Of a stretch of 64,000 bases of DNA, positions 9,849-18,859 are shown piece by piece; positions within the stretch are counted from its first letter, which is position 1, and every line of letters begins with the position of its first letter. This DNA is from Porphyromonas catoniae ATCC 51270 (lineage in GTDB: Bacteria; Bacteroidota; Bacteroidia; Bacteroidales; Porphyromonadaceae), in NCBI RefSeq assembly GCF_000565015.1, contig NZ_JDFF01000025.1, forward strand, positions 62,001 through 126,000. Direction: 5' to 3'. A program made the position numbers and the translations under genes. The notes beneath the pieces were generated by a model. The model did no database searches. It worked only from the letters and a program-made list of their open reading frames with translations, and was not told where the DNA came from.

Positions 9849-12230
9849 ATGATAAGGTTATACTACGCCTTGCTGGCTCTAGTGCTCTCCACAACGACAC
9901 TCCTTGCACAGCAAGGAACAATCAAAGGACAGGTATATAGCGCGACAAGTCACGATCCCCTAGAGTTCGCCACCGTACGAGTACAAGGTACGACCCAAGG
10001 AGCGACAACGGACTCGCTCGGGCGCTTCACTATCCCCAGCGTTCAGCCGGGCTTCGTCCGCCTCGTGGTGAGTATGCTCGGGTACGAGACGACGATTTCC
10101 TCGGAAGTCCACGTCCTCGGTAACCAAACGAGCTTTATTGACATCGCCTTAAACGAGACCTCAACCAGCCTAGCCGAGGTACTCGTTCGCCCCAATAGAC
10201 TCCTCAAGCGAGCCGAGAGCCCACTCTCTCTGCAAACCCTCAGCCTAAAGCAGATCGAGAAGAGTGCAGGGGCTAATAGAGATGTCTCGAAGCTGGTACA
10301 GACACTACCTGGTGTCGGAGCAACAGACCCTAATCGTAATGACCTGATCGTGCGTGGTGGGGGGCCTTCGGAGAATGTCTTTTACCTAGATGGTATCGAG
10401 ATCCCCGTGATCAATCACTTCGCTACGCAGGGTGCATCGGGTGGGGGCGTGGGGATGATTAACCCTGACTTCGTCCGAGAGATTAACTTCTATACGGGTG
10501 CTTTCCCTGCAAGTCGAACCAATGCGCTAAGCTCCGTGATGGAGATCAAGCAGCGAGACGGTGACACAGACCGCATGCACATCAAGGCTTCGGTTGGTGC
10601 CTCCGATGCTGCCCTTACCCTAGAGGGGCCACTAGGGCGTAAGTCGTCGATCATCGTGTCGGCTCGTCAGTCTTACCTGCAGTGGCTCTTCAAGGCCATT
10701 AAGCTACCCTTCCTCCCGACCTACAATGACTTCCAGCTCAAGTATAAGTATCGCTTCGATGCCCACCATGAGCTGTCCATCGTGGGTATTGGGGCGATCG
10801 ACAATATGCGCCTCAATAGCCAGCTACAGACCACGGGCACAGAGGTACAGCGGTATATCCTGAGCTATCTCCCCGAGTACAAGCAGTGGAACTACACGAT
10901 TGGTGCTGTCTACAAGCACTATGGCAGGGGGCATGTGGATAGCTGGATGCTTAGTCGCAATATGCTACGCAATGGTGGTGTGAAGTATCAGGGCAACGAC
11001 CCCGCTCAGGGCAAGCTCTCGGAGTACCAGTCTGATGAGACGGAGAACAAGCTACGCTACGAGCGTATGTACACGAGCCTCCCCTTCAAGCTCAGCTTCG
11101 GTGCTGGCCTCCGCTACGCTGATTATAGCAATGATGCCGAGAGGCTCATATACCAGTCGGGGCGTATCGTGCCCGTCTCGTATGATGCCCGTGTCAAGCT
11201 CTTCGCCTACTCCGCCTTTGCTCAGGCTTCGGACGAATACCTAAACCAGAGGCTCAAGCTCTCGCTCGGGGTCAATCTCGTGGGCAATACGCTCAACTCC
11301 ACGATGAGCAACCCCCTTCCCCAGCTATCACCACGCTTCTCGGCTTCGTTTGCCCTAACGGATGACATCGACCTAAATGCTAACCTCGGACGCTATGCCA
11401 TGCAACCCTCCTACACGACCATGGGCTACCGAGCCTCGGACGGGAGCTATGTGAACAAGGAGCGTCTACGCTACATCATGTCGAACCAAGCCGTGCTCGG
11501 GGCTGAGTACCACCCAGGAGACTACCTTCGCTTCTCGGCCGAGGGCTTCTATAAGTCCTACAGTGGCTACCCGATCTCTGAGCGAGAGGGGGTGAGCCTA
11601 GCCAGCAAGGGTACGGACTACGGGCAGGTAGGGGATGAAGCCGTGCTGTCTAAGGGGCTAGGTCGAGCCTACGGCGTAGAGCTCGTGGCACGCCTGATGC
11701 CTTGGCATCAGCTCTCTGCGACGGCGACCTACACCATGTTTAGGAGCGAATTCACCGACATCTCGGGTATCTACCGCCCTTCGTCATGGGATACGAGGCA
11801 GATGCTCAACCTCCTAGTGAGCTATCGTCTGGGCAAGAGCTGGTTCCTCTCGGCACGCTGGCGCTACATCGGTGGAGCACCCTATACCCCGATTGATATG
11901 GAGCTATCGACAAATAAAGACGCTTGGGCTGTCACACATCGTGCCTATCCAGACTACGAACGCTTCAATACGCTGAGACTGCCCGACAAGCACCAGCTCG
12001 ACCTGCGCCTCGACAAGGAGTTCTACTTCAAGCACTGGATGCTCAACCTCTACGTCGATGTACAGAATGCCTATCTGAGCAGTTCGGTCAGTGCCCCTAT
12101 CTATACCAACCTCGATACTTCGGGTCGTGTGATGGATGACCCCACCGATCCCAGCCGTCATCAGCTACGGAAGCTAGACTATTATAGCAAGCTTGTACTC
12201 CCGACTCTGGGGCTGATCATCAAGATTTAG
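9849..12230 (+). CDS. TonB-dependent outer-membrane receptor with carboxypeptidase-regulatory domain
   Basis: 793 residues, complete. A signal peptide (IRLYYALLALVLSTTTLLAQQ) is followed by a CarboxypepD_reg-like domain (about 22-100: GTIKGQVYSATSHDPLEFATV..., VVSMLGYETTI). The plug domain comes next (about 120-230: ETLPGVGATDPNRNDLIVRGGGPSENVFYLDGIEIP-like), then a beta-barrel ending in the aromatic/hydrophobic LGLIIKI. Such receptors import siderophores, haem, vitamins, peptides or glycans using TonB; the substrate is not deducible. It is followed after 220 bp by a protein with a TonB C-terminal domain, which may be its energy partner. It shares the plug motif 'NHF...GGGV...NFYTGAFPA' with the receptor at the left edge. 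Confidence 0.92.
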   Translation: MIRLYYALLALVLSTTTLLAQQGTIKGQVYSATSHDPLEFATVRVQGTTQGATTDSLGRFTIPSVQPGFVRLVVSMLGYETTISSEVHVLGNQTSFIDIALNETSTSLAEVLVRPNRLLKRAESPLSLQTLSLKQIEKSAGANRDVSKLVQTLPGVGATDPNRNDLIVRGGGPSENVFYLDGIEIPVINHFATQGASGGGVGMINPDFVREINFYTGAFPASRTNALSSVMEIKQRDGDTDRMHIKASVGASDAALTLEGPLGRKSSIIVSARQSYLQWLFKAIKLPFLPTYNDFQLKYKYRFDAHHELSIVGIGAIDNMRLNSQLQTTGTEVQRYILSYLPEYKQWNYTIGAVYKHYGRGHVDSWMLSRNMLRNGGVKYQGNDPAQGKLSEYQSDETENKLRYERMYTSLPFKLSFGAGLRYADYSNDAERLIYQSGRIVPVSYDARVKLFAYSAFAQASDEYLNQRLKLSLGVNLVGNTLNSTMSNPLPQLSPRFSASFALTDDIDLNANLGRYAMQPSYTTMGYRASDGSYVNKERLRYIMSNQAVLGAEYHPGDYLRFSAEGFYKSYSGYPISEREGVSLASKGTDYGQVGDEAVLSKGLGRAYGVELVARLMPWHQLSATATYTMFRSEFTDISGIYRPSSWDTRQMLNLLVSYRLGKSWFLSARWRYIGGAPYTPIDMELSTNKDAWAVTHRAYPDYERFNTLRLPDKHQLDLRLDKEFYFKHWMLNLYVDVQNAYLSSSVSAPIYTNLDTSGRVMDDPTDPSRHQLRKLDYYSKLVLPTLGLIIKI

Positions 12231-12411
12231 CAGGAGCATGTGTATCGTCTACTACGCCCTGCTGCATTGAGGGCCTCCCTACCCTATTTCTCTTCTATTA
12301 CCTTGCTCAATCGTTGGTCGTTCTTTTATTGACATTACACACTAAGGATCTACAAAAAACCCATACACATGGACAAGAAACACGATTTGGATTCATTTAT
12401 ATCTTTTTCGC

Positions 12412-12419
12412 TACATTTG
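12412..12419 (+). promoter_or_regulatory. Bacteroidota promoter, -7 TACATTTG with upstream TTTG
   Basis: TACATTTG at 12412 fits the -7 box. TTTG at 12386-12389 is a -33 candidate, with a 22-bp spacer slightly longer than usual. It serves the TonB-domain gene at 12451. Confidence 0.6.
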
Positions 12420-12450
12420 AATCATTATTAATCACAAACACATCAAACGT

Positions 12451-12903
12451 ATGGATAAGAAACAAAGTCACCTAGGCATCCGCTTAATACTCGCATCCCT
12501 TTTCCTCTTCATAGGGATGACGATGAGCTATGCCCAAACCAAATCACAGCCCACTAAGGAAATGACTGCCTCAAGCCAAGATGATCCAGAGAAAATCTAT
12601 GAATCAGTGGACGAGTCACCCATTTTCCCAGGAGGATTTAAGGCTCTCATGAAGTATCTAGCCAATAACATCCAGTATCCCAAAGAGGCAGTCAAGAGTA
12701 AGATTCAAGGGAAGGTAATCTTACAATTTGTCATTGAACGTGATGGCACCATAGGGGATATTGGTGTCCGCCAAGGTGCCGATCCACTACTAGACGCAGA
12801 GGCTATCCGTGTCGTGCGCTCCATGCCCCGTTGGACACCTGGGAAAAAGGATGATAAAGCTGTACGCTGTCGCTTCATACTCCCAGTAGTCTTCCGCCTC
12901 TAA
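12451..12903 (+). CDS. TonB C-terminal domain protein (energy transducer-like)
   Basis: 150 residues. A signal sequence or membrane anchor (LGIRLILASLFLFIGMTMSYAQ, about 8-30) is followed by a short linker and a TonB_C domain (about 50-150): ESPIFPGGFKALMKYLANNIQYPKEAVKSKIQGKVILQFVIERDGTI...LDAEAIRVVRSMPRWTPGKKDDKAVRCRFILPVVFRL. This is the typical Bacteroidota form, with the conserved YP and GKV motifs. It lacks the long proline-rich periplasm-spanning region of classical TonB. The signal ends in SYAQ, so it may be exported and free in the periplasm rather than a membrane-coupled motor protein. It is probably functionally linked to the receptor just upstream. Confidence 0.88.
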   Translation: MDKKQSHLGIRLILASLFLFIGMTMSYAQTKSQPTKEMTASSQDDPEKIYESVDESPIFPGGFKALMKYLANNIQYPKEAVKSKIQGKVILQFVIERDGTIGDIGVRQGADPLLDAEAIRVVRSMPRWTPGKKDDKAVRCRFILPVVFRL

Positions 12904-12931
12904 AATAGGACTGCTACTAGTCAAAATAAAA

Positions 12932-12978
12932 AGCGAGGGGGAGCTAGCTATTTGGCTAGTTCCCCCTCACTTAGTTTT
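12932..12978. terminator. Bidirectional terminator between the TonB-domain gene and purL
   Basis: Long stem with one mismatch, AGCGAGGGGGAGCTAGC against GGCTAGTTCCCCCTCACT. TTAGTTTTA follows on + and CTTTTTATTTT on -, suiting both convergent genes. Confidence 0.85.
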
Positions 12979-12998
12979 ATGATTTAGCCCCTTCTGGC

Positions 12999-15900
12999 TT
13001 AGTTTTTATGACTCATACACCAGTCGTAAGCATTGCGGAAAGCTTTCAACCAAGGAGTAGCTTCGTGTTCAGAGCAGAGAGCATCTGGATAATACGCACA
13101 CTGCCAAGGGAAGATAGCACGCTCAGGGTGAGGCATTAGAGCCAGATGCCTACCATCTGCACTACATAGCCCTGCGATTCCACTCGGTGATCCATTCGGG
13201 TTCGCAGGATAGGCATCATATGCATAGCGAGCGATAACATGGTAGCGATCTTGCTCATAAGGTAGAGCAAACTTTCCTTCGCCATGTGCCACCCAGACAC
13301 CAAGAGTTGTACCCGAGAGATTACCCAGCATCACTGAGCTGTTCTCTGGGATTGTAAGACTGACGAAAGCGCTCTCAAACTTATGCGAATCATTGTGCTC
13401 CATACGGTGCTTCTGCTCATGCTCTGGGTAGAGAAGTCCAAGCTCTGCCATAAGCTGACACCCGTTGCAAATACCTAGGCTCAGTGTATCAGGCCGTGCA
13501 TAGAAGCGGTCAATCGTAGCCTTTGCTTGCTCGTTGTAGAGGATACCTGCTGCCCATCCCTTTGCAGAGCCTAAGACATCAGAGTTTGAGAACCCTCCAC
13601 AGAAGACAATCATCTGTACATCCTCCAGTGTCTCACGCCCAGCAATGAGATCAGTCAAGTGTACATCCTTGACATCGAAACCTGCGAGATAGAGTGCATA
13701 GGCCATTTCACGCTCGCCATTCGTTCCCTTATCTCGAAGGATGGCTGCACGGACTGGTGCTTTGGCCGTACGATTTGGATCGGCATGGAGCTCTTTGAAT
13801 TTTCCTGTGAAGCCCTCAGGGAAGACGTAGCGAAGAGGTTGCTTCTTATAATTTGTATAACGTTCCTTAGCCAGGCTCTCCCCACTCTGGTACTGATCCA
13901 TGAGGAAGGATGGGCGATACCAAAGATCTCGCTTCTCATCAATGTTGAGTGTGAGTACTTGCTTTCCTTGATGTATCTCCAGTGTACGCCCAGAGACAGT
14001 AGGAGTAGCAATACGAGCAAAGCCAATACTAGCACTTGTCAGCACCTCTTCGAGCAGCTCGGGAGCAGAGGTCTGAACTAGTACACCGGGGTTCTCTGCG
14101 AAGAGAAGCTTAACAAGGTCAGGCTCTGGTATAGCACTTAGATCCACCTGAAGGCCTCCCTCTTCATTAGCAAAGCACATCTCTAGAAGAGCTGTCACCA
14201 TACCTCCTGCCGAAATATCATGCCCTGCAACCAGCACTCCACGTTGTAGCAACTCTTGGACAGCAGCGAATGCCTCACGGAAGTATTCGGGCTCACCAAT
14301 GTAAGGAGTCTCATCCCCTAGCTTACCAAGTGCTTGAGCAAAGGCCGAGCCTCCGAGTGCAAGTGGAGCAAAGCTAAAGTCAATATGATAAAGTGGATAC
14401 TCTGGCTTAGGGACAAGAACAGGTGAGAGTACCTGTTTCACATCCGACACCTCACCAATGGCACTGATAATTACTGTACCTGGACTAAGCACCTTTGTAC
14501 CATCGGGATACTTTTGTGTCATCGAGAGGGAGTCCTTCCCTGTGGGGATATTAATTCCTAGCGAAATAGCCAGAGCAGAAGCTGCTTCCACAGCGTCATA
14601 AAGGCGTGCATCCTCTCCTTCATTCCGACAGGGCCACATCCAGTTAGCACTAAGCGAAACACCCTCCAGCCCATAGGTAAGGGGCGCAAAGACTATATTC
14701 GTCAGAGCCTCAGCGATGGCAAGCTGTGAGCCAGCAACAGGATCAACAAGCGCCGCTGCTGGTGCATGACCTATGGAAGTTGCTATCCCTGCCTGCCCAC
14801 GGAAATCCACAGCCATTACACCACAGTCACTCAATGGGAGCTGGATAGGACCCTGACACTGCTGGCGTGCTACACGCCCCGTCACAGAGCGGTCAACCTT
14901 GTTTGTCAGCCAATCCTTACAGCCTACCCCCTCCTGCTGGAGGACAAGGTCGAGGTACTCCTCTAGCTTTGTAGACTCATAGGCTAGTGGGGCATACTGC
15001 CGCTCTACCGTCTTGTCATACATGTAAGTCTTCGGAGCAGATCCAAACATATCCGAGAGAGCAAGGTCAATAGGCTTATCCCCACCCTTCTCCTCGAAGG
15101 TAAGGTGCATATCACTTGTCGTTTCCCCTACGACATACATCGGAGCACGCTCACGCTCGGCAATGCGAGCAATGCGCTCTAGGGCTTCTTCCTTGACAAG
15201 TAGCCCCATACGCTCCTGACTTTCGTTGCCAATGATTTCACGAGAGGAAAGCGTTTCATCTCCAATCGGGAACTTGGATAGATCGAAATGCCCACCCGTC
15301 GTCTCAACAAGTTCGGATAGACAGTTCAAGTGTCCCCCTGCCCCGTGGTCATGAATAGAGATGATGGGGTTATCCTCTGCTTCAGCTAGGCTTCGGATAA
15401 CATTCTCCACACGCTTCTGCATCTCGGGATTGGAGCGTTGTACGGCATTCAGCTCTATGGCTCCTGCATACTGACCTGTATTGACCGAGCTAACAGCACC
15501 ACCCCCCATACCGATCCGGTAGTTATCACCACCGAGTAGGACCACCTTCTCATTGGGCTCAGGTGTTCCCTTCTGAGCATCGGAGCGTCGTGCATAGCCG
15601 ACACCGCCCGCGAGCATTATAACCTTATCAAAGCCATAGCCGACTGCTTCGCCTTCCTCTTTATGCTCAAAGGTCAGCACTGAGCCACAGACCAAGGGCT
15701 GACCGAACTTATTACCAAAGTCACTTGCCCCATTTGAAGCCTTCGTGAGTATCTGCTGAGGCGTCTGATAGAGCCAAGGGCGTGCGGGGAAGTGCTTCTC
15801 CCAAGCACGCTCCCCTGCGAGGCGTGGATAGCTGGTCATATAGACTGCAGTACCGGCGAGAGGGACACTAGCACGACCACCTGCCATACGGTCACGTATC

Positions 15901-16709
15901 TCCCCTCCGGTACCCGTAGCGGCACCATTAAATGGCTCTACCGTTGTGGGGAAGTTATGTGTCTCAGCCTTTAGGCTCAGCACGCTATCTACGCTTTTTC
16001 GTTCATAGTAGTCTGGGCGATCAGCAGAGGCGGGAGCAAATTGCTCCAGATCCTTAGGGCCATCGATGAACGCTACATTATCCTTGTAGGCAGAGACTAA
16101 GTGGTTGGGGTTCGCTGCACTTGTATCCTTAATCATGGAGAAGAGTGAAGCCTCCTGCTCCTCTCCATCAATGACGAACGTACCACCGAAGATCTTATGT
16201 CGACAATGCTCTGAATTGACCTGTGAGAAACCAAAGAGTTCACTGTCGGTTAAAGGTCGCCCTAGTCGCTCTGCTAGCTTCTCCAAGTAGATGATTTCCT
16301 CCTCACTCAAGGCTAAGCCCTCTACTTCACTATAAGCTCGAATATCCGTGATATGACGAATAGGCTCTGCTTCATGCTGTGTAACAAAGACGCTCTGATC
16401 AATCCCTTCGTAAAGGTGTTGCAGCATCGGGTCAAAGGGTGCATCTACACCCTTCACCTCTGTGAACTCCTCAATACGGATGACATCCGTGATATTCATA
16501 TTCCTCACGATCTCCACAGCGTTGGTACTCCATGGCGTCACTAGCTCACGCCGTGTACCGACGAAGTAGCCCGAGAGCGACATCTCATCGAGAGGTAGGG
16601 CTCCACCAAAGAGCCACGACAGACGCTCTAGCCACTCTGCCCGTAGCGGGCTATGGCTCTCGACAATATAAAGAAGTGATGTGTTTGGCCTTCTGAAGAG
16701 GGTAATCAT
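12999..16709 (-). CDS. purL: Phosphoribosylformylglycinamidine synthase
   Basis: 1236 residues, the long single-chain form. It converts FGAR, glutamine and ATP to FGAM in purine synthesis. The N-terminal and linker region contains HCRHKIF (QVNSEHCRHKIFGG, about 165). Two AIR-synthase-like halves carry the ATP sites (LKAETHNFPTTVEPFNGAATGTGGEIRD, about 250-275; GKDSLSMTQKY, about 720). The C-terminal glutaminase domain has the nucleophile Cys in LGICNGCQL (about 1105) and the His/Glu of LMPHPERAIFPW near the end. It is a stand-alone gene; no purine riboswitch is visible in the short leader. A TATCTTTG-type promoter lies on the - strand at 16783-16776. Confidence 0.98.
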   Translation of the reverse strand: MITLFRRPNTSLLYIVESHSPLRAEWLERLSWLFGGALPLDEMSLSGYFVGTRRELVTPWSTNAVEIVRNMNITDVIRIEEFTEVKGVDAPFDPMLQHLYEGIDQSVFVTQHEAEPIRHITDIRAYSEVEGLALSEEEIIYLEKLAERLGRPLTDSELFGFSQVNSEHCRHKIFGGTFVIDGEEQEASLFSMIKDTSAANPNHLVSAYKDNVAFIDGPKDLEQFAPASADRPDYYERKSVDSVLSLKAETHNFPTTVEPFNGAATGTGGEIRDRMAGGRASVPLAGTAVYMTSYPRLAGERAWEKHFPARPWLYQTPQQILTKASNGASDFGNKFGQPLVCGSVLTFEHKEEGEAVGYGFDKVIMLAGGVGYARRSDAQKGTPEPNEKVVLLGGDNYRIGMGGGAVSSVNTGQYAGAIELNAVQRSNPEMQKRVENVIRSLAEAEDNPIISIHDHGAGGHLNCLSELVETTGGHFDLSKFPIGDETLSSREIIGNESQERMGLLVKEEALERIARIAERERAPMYVVGETTSDMHLTFEEKGGDKPIDLALSDMFGSAPKTYMYDKTVERQYAPLAYESTKLEEYLDLVLQQEGVGCKDWLTNKVDRSVTGRVARQQCQGPIQLPLSDCGVMAVDFRGQAGIATSIGHAPAAALVDPVAGSQLAIAEALTNIVFAPLTYGLEGVSLSANWMWPCRNEGEDARLYDAVEAASALAISLGINIPTGKDSLSMTQKYPDGTKVLSPGTVIISAIGEVSDVKQVLSPVLVPKPEYPLYHIDFSFAPLALGGSAFAQALGKLGDETPYIGEPEYFREAFAAVQELLQRGVLVAGHDISAGGMVTALLEMCFANEEGGLQVDLSAIPEPDLVKLLFAENPGVLVQTSAPELLEEVLTSASIGFARIATPTVSGRTLEIHQGKQVLTLNIDEKRDLWYRPSFLMDQYQSGESLAKERYTNYKKQPLRYVFPEGFTGKFKELHADPNRTAKAPVRAAILRDKGTNGEREMAYALYLAGFDVKDVHLTDLIAGRETLEDVQMIVFCGGFSNSDVLGSAKGWAAGILYNEQAKATIDRFYARPDTLSLGICNGCQLMAELGLLYPEHEQKHRMEHNDSHKFESAFVSLTIPENSSVMLGNLSGTTLGVWVAHGEGKFALPYEQDRYHVIARYAYDAYPANPNGSPSGIAGLCSADGRHLALMPHPERAIFPWQCAYYPDALCSEHEATPWLKAFRNAYDWCMSHKN

Positions 16710-16775
16710 TCTGATAGGTTATAGTGATAATGTACGAGAAAGCATACCTATTAAGAGCTCTAGCAAAGCTCTGCG

Positions 16776-16783
16776 CAAAGATA
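16776..16783 (-). promoter_or_regulatory. Bacteroidota -7 element before purL
   Basis: CAAAGATA on + reads TATCTTTG on -, 67 bp upstream of the purL ATG at 16709. Confidence 0.6.
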
Positions 16784-16786
16784 GCT

Positions 16787-16841
16787 AAAAAGCAAGGCTT
16801 CACAGACTAGAGTCTTTGCTACTCTGTAGTCTGTGAAGCCT
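16787..16841 (-). terminator. Terminator of the LysM/M23 peptidase gene
   Basis: Perfect 15-bp stem (16795-16809 with 16827-16841). On the - strand it is followed by TGCTTTTTAG. Confidence 0.85.
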
Positions 16842-16881
16842 AATATCTATCTATTATCTCTTAGGAGAGAGGATAGCACCC

Positions 16882-17979
16882 TTAGCTAGGGATGCGAAGG
16901 GTACGTCCTATACTCAGTTTCTGCTTGGATGAGATGCCGTTGGTACGACAGAGCTTCGAGACGCTGACCCCATAGTGACGAGCGATTGTAGACATTGTTT
17001 CGCCCTTCTTGATGCGATGTGTCTTAAACTGCTCTTCGTTTGCCTCTCCACTCTTCTTTGGCTTGGCTACTGCACGTGCCACGGCGAAGGAGCGGGGCGT
17101 CTGATAAGCACCTTTAACGAAGGCAAAGACGTCAAAGCGAGGGACACCAGCAACGAAGTCAAAGAGATCCGTAGGGTCTAGAGGAATACCCATGAAGCGG
17201 GCTTCGAAGTGAAGATGTGGCCCTGTGGAGCGTCCTGTACTCCCACCAAGTCCAATGGGATCACCCGCCTTGACTACAGTACCCTCACGGGCGATGGCTC
17301 GGCTCATGTGACCATATACGGTCTCTAGACCATTAGGGTGGCGAATGACTATGTAGTTACCATAGCCTCGTCCTTCGTACGAACGGATACGGACCTTGCC
17401 CGAGAAGGCTGCACGTATCGTATCTCCCGTACTGAGCTTCAGGTCCACACCGTAGTGCATACGCCCGAAGCTATGACGGTAACCATAATTAGATGTTACC
17501 TGTCGTGTACCAATAGGCATCACGAACTCTTGTAGGTCGATATCCTGCCTGTCGGGGATATCCACTGCCATCCCAGCGAAGGGATTCACGTGGCTTCCCC
17601 AGGAGTCTTCGCCGTAGATTTCGGCGGCAGGGGCTTCGAGATCTTCTTTCTCTTTGCTTGCCTTGAGATCAGCCGTCCGGCGTTGTTTCTCTTTGAGCAG
17701 TCGGCTCTTGATCTCTAGTCGGTCGGCTAGTAGCAGGTGCTCACCCGACTGAATCTGGGAGCTCTGCTGACCGGCTGTCGTGCGTGTCTCCTTCCTTGGT
17801 GTCTGAGCCTTCTCACTAGGCGTACGCCAGCTCGTGAGGCTGAGGGCTACTAGACACAGAGATGCGCATAACAGTTGCGTTTTTTTACTTGTCATACCAG
17901 CTTTTGAGTGCTTAAAATCTGCTTGCTTATCACTAAAAAGGCGTGAGAACGCTTCTCTCACGTTGTCCATCTTCACCAC
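16882..17979 (-). CDS. M23 (LytM-type) peptidase with C-terminal LysM domain
   Basis: 365 residues. A hydrophobic segment near residues 33-50 (QLLCASLCLVALSLTSW) acts as signal or anchor. The preceding basic stretch would disappear if the second start (ATG at 17895) is used. A coiled region (about 75-125) precedes the M23 domain (about 150-290), with the zinc motif HYGVDLKL (HxxxD) and the downstream GPHLHFEAR (HxH). A LysM domain follows (HRIKKGETMSTIARHYGVSVSKLCRTNG..., about 318-363). It probably cleaves peptidoglycan cross-bridges or activates another hydrolase in the periplasm, with LysM binding the glycan chain. Both HxxxD and HxH are present, so it should be catalytically competent. 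A TATCTTTG promoter lies just upstream. Confidence 0.92.
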   Translation of the reverse strand: MVKMDNVREAFSRLFSDKQADFKHSKAGMTSKKTQLLCASLCLVALSLTSWRTPSEKAQTPRKETRTTAGQQSSQIQSGEHLLLADRLEIKSRLLKEKQRRTADLKASKEKEDLEAPAAEIYGEDSWGSHVNPFAGMAVDIPDRQDIDLQEFVMPIGTRQVTSNYGYRHSFGRMHYGVDLKLSTGDTIRAAFSGKVRIRSYEGRGYGNYIVIRHPNGLETVYGHMSRAIAREGTVVKAGDPIGLGGSTGRSTGPHLHFEARFMGIPLDPTDLFDFVAGVPRFDVFAFVKGAYQTPRSFAVARAVAKPKKSGEANEEQFKTHRIKKGETMSTIARHYGVSVSKLCRTNGISSKQKLSIGRTLRIPS

Positions 17980-18001
17980 AATTAATGACCACGGACGAAT
18001 G

Positions 18002-18009
18002 CAAAGATA
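18002..18009 (-). promoter_or_regulatory. Bacteroidota -7 element before the M23 peptidase
   Basis: CAAAGATA on + (TATCTTTG on -), 23 bp upstream of the ATG at 17979. Confidence 0.6.
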
Positions 18010-18470
18010 ATCAAATACTTATAATAGCAACACCTGCACATTATTTCCACATTTGTGCTGGTCTATACCCCATAGAGAGAAGGGCTAAGTGGATGCTCTC
18101 TGCATACAAACAATGAACGCAAGAATTAAGAAAGTATTACACTCTATATACTTTTCGCCCTTCAAGTTCTATCGATCAGCAGAGCCCTTCCCTCTCCTAC
18201 TCAGCATCATAAAATCGCATGAAGGGAGGGAAAGGGGCTCGGATAATTCACAGGCTAAAACTCTATACATTAATCATCTCACCTTCTTCACCAGATAGAG
18301 ACAGGTAGGGGATAATTCCAGGGGATAACGCAATAGCCTTAGGCACATAGCCACGAGTTCAATTATCGGTAAGTTACATTGACTATATATTACCCTTGGA
18401 GGGCAAAGGTATAGGCTCGAGACCTCTGACGTAACAACCTCTGTTTATTACGTTTACAAGGGGAGTCAAC

Positions 18471-18592
18471 GAGTTACCATAACTCGTTTCAATGACTTAC
18501 CATAACTCGTCGTAGCGACTTACCACAACTTGTTTGAACGAGTTACCATAACTCGTTGAAGCGAGTTATGGTAACTCGCAGTAGGTACTTTT
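18471..18592 (+). repeat. Array B: five 23-bp pseudo-palindromic units
   Basis: Units start at 18471, 18494, 18517, 18540 and 18563, exactly 23 bp apart. Four have centre ACCAT/ACCAC and the last ATGGT. The tail ACTCGCAGTAGGTACTTTT (to 18592) closely matches the tail of array H on the other strand. It lies in the 880-bp divergent gap 17980-18859. The rest of that gap (18010-18470 and 18600-18859) shows only a direct repeat of GGGGATAA near 18309-18330 and no convincing gene. Confidence 0.9.
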
Positions 18593-18859
18593 ATCAGATC
18601 GCATAAACCTCTGACTAAAAACGCATTATACCATCACCTACAGAGAGAAAAAGAGGGGCATCGTGGCAGAGGCACGATTGCGATCAAGGTTGCCTTTACT
18701 TCTGTACAATATTCTTACTATCTTTCGCTTGTAATTCTTAGGATTTACACACGATAGCAGAGGGAGCGGATAGCAAGGGGATAGATAATAGACTTATGGA
18801 TAAGCGATATTCAGCAATGAGAGATATATCTGTAACATTTATCATATTTCACAAAAACA

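Noticed and set aside
12369-12431. Mini-ORF beginning ATGGACAAGAAACACG, similar to the start of the gene at 12451
   Set aside because: It overlaps and precedes the -7 box at 12412, so it would not be on that transcript. The similarity of a dozen bases at the two starts may be a small duplication but supports no gene.
16710-16780. Purine riboswitch before purL
   Set aside because: The leader is under 70 nt and lacks any purine aptamer pattern.
18089-18298. 69-codon ORF on + in the M23/nitroreductase gap
   Set aside because: Low-complexity translation without recognisable features; likely chance.
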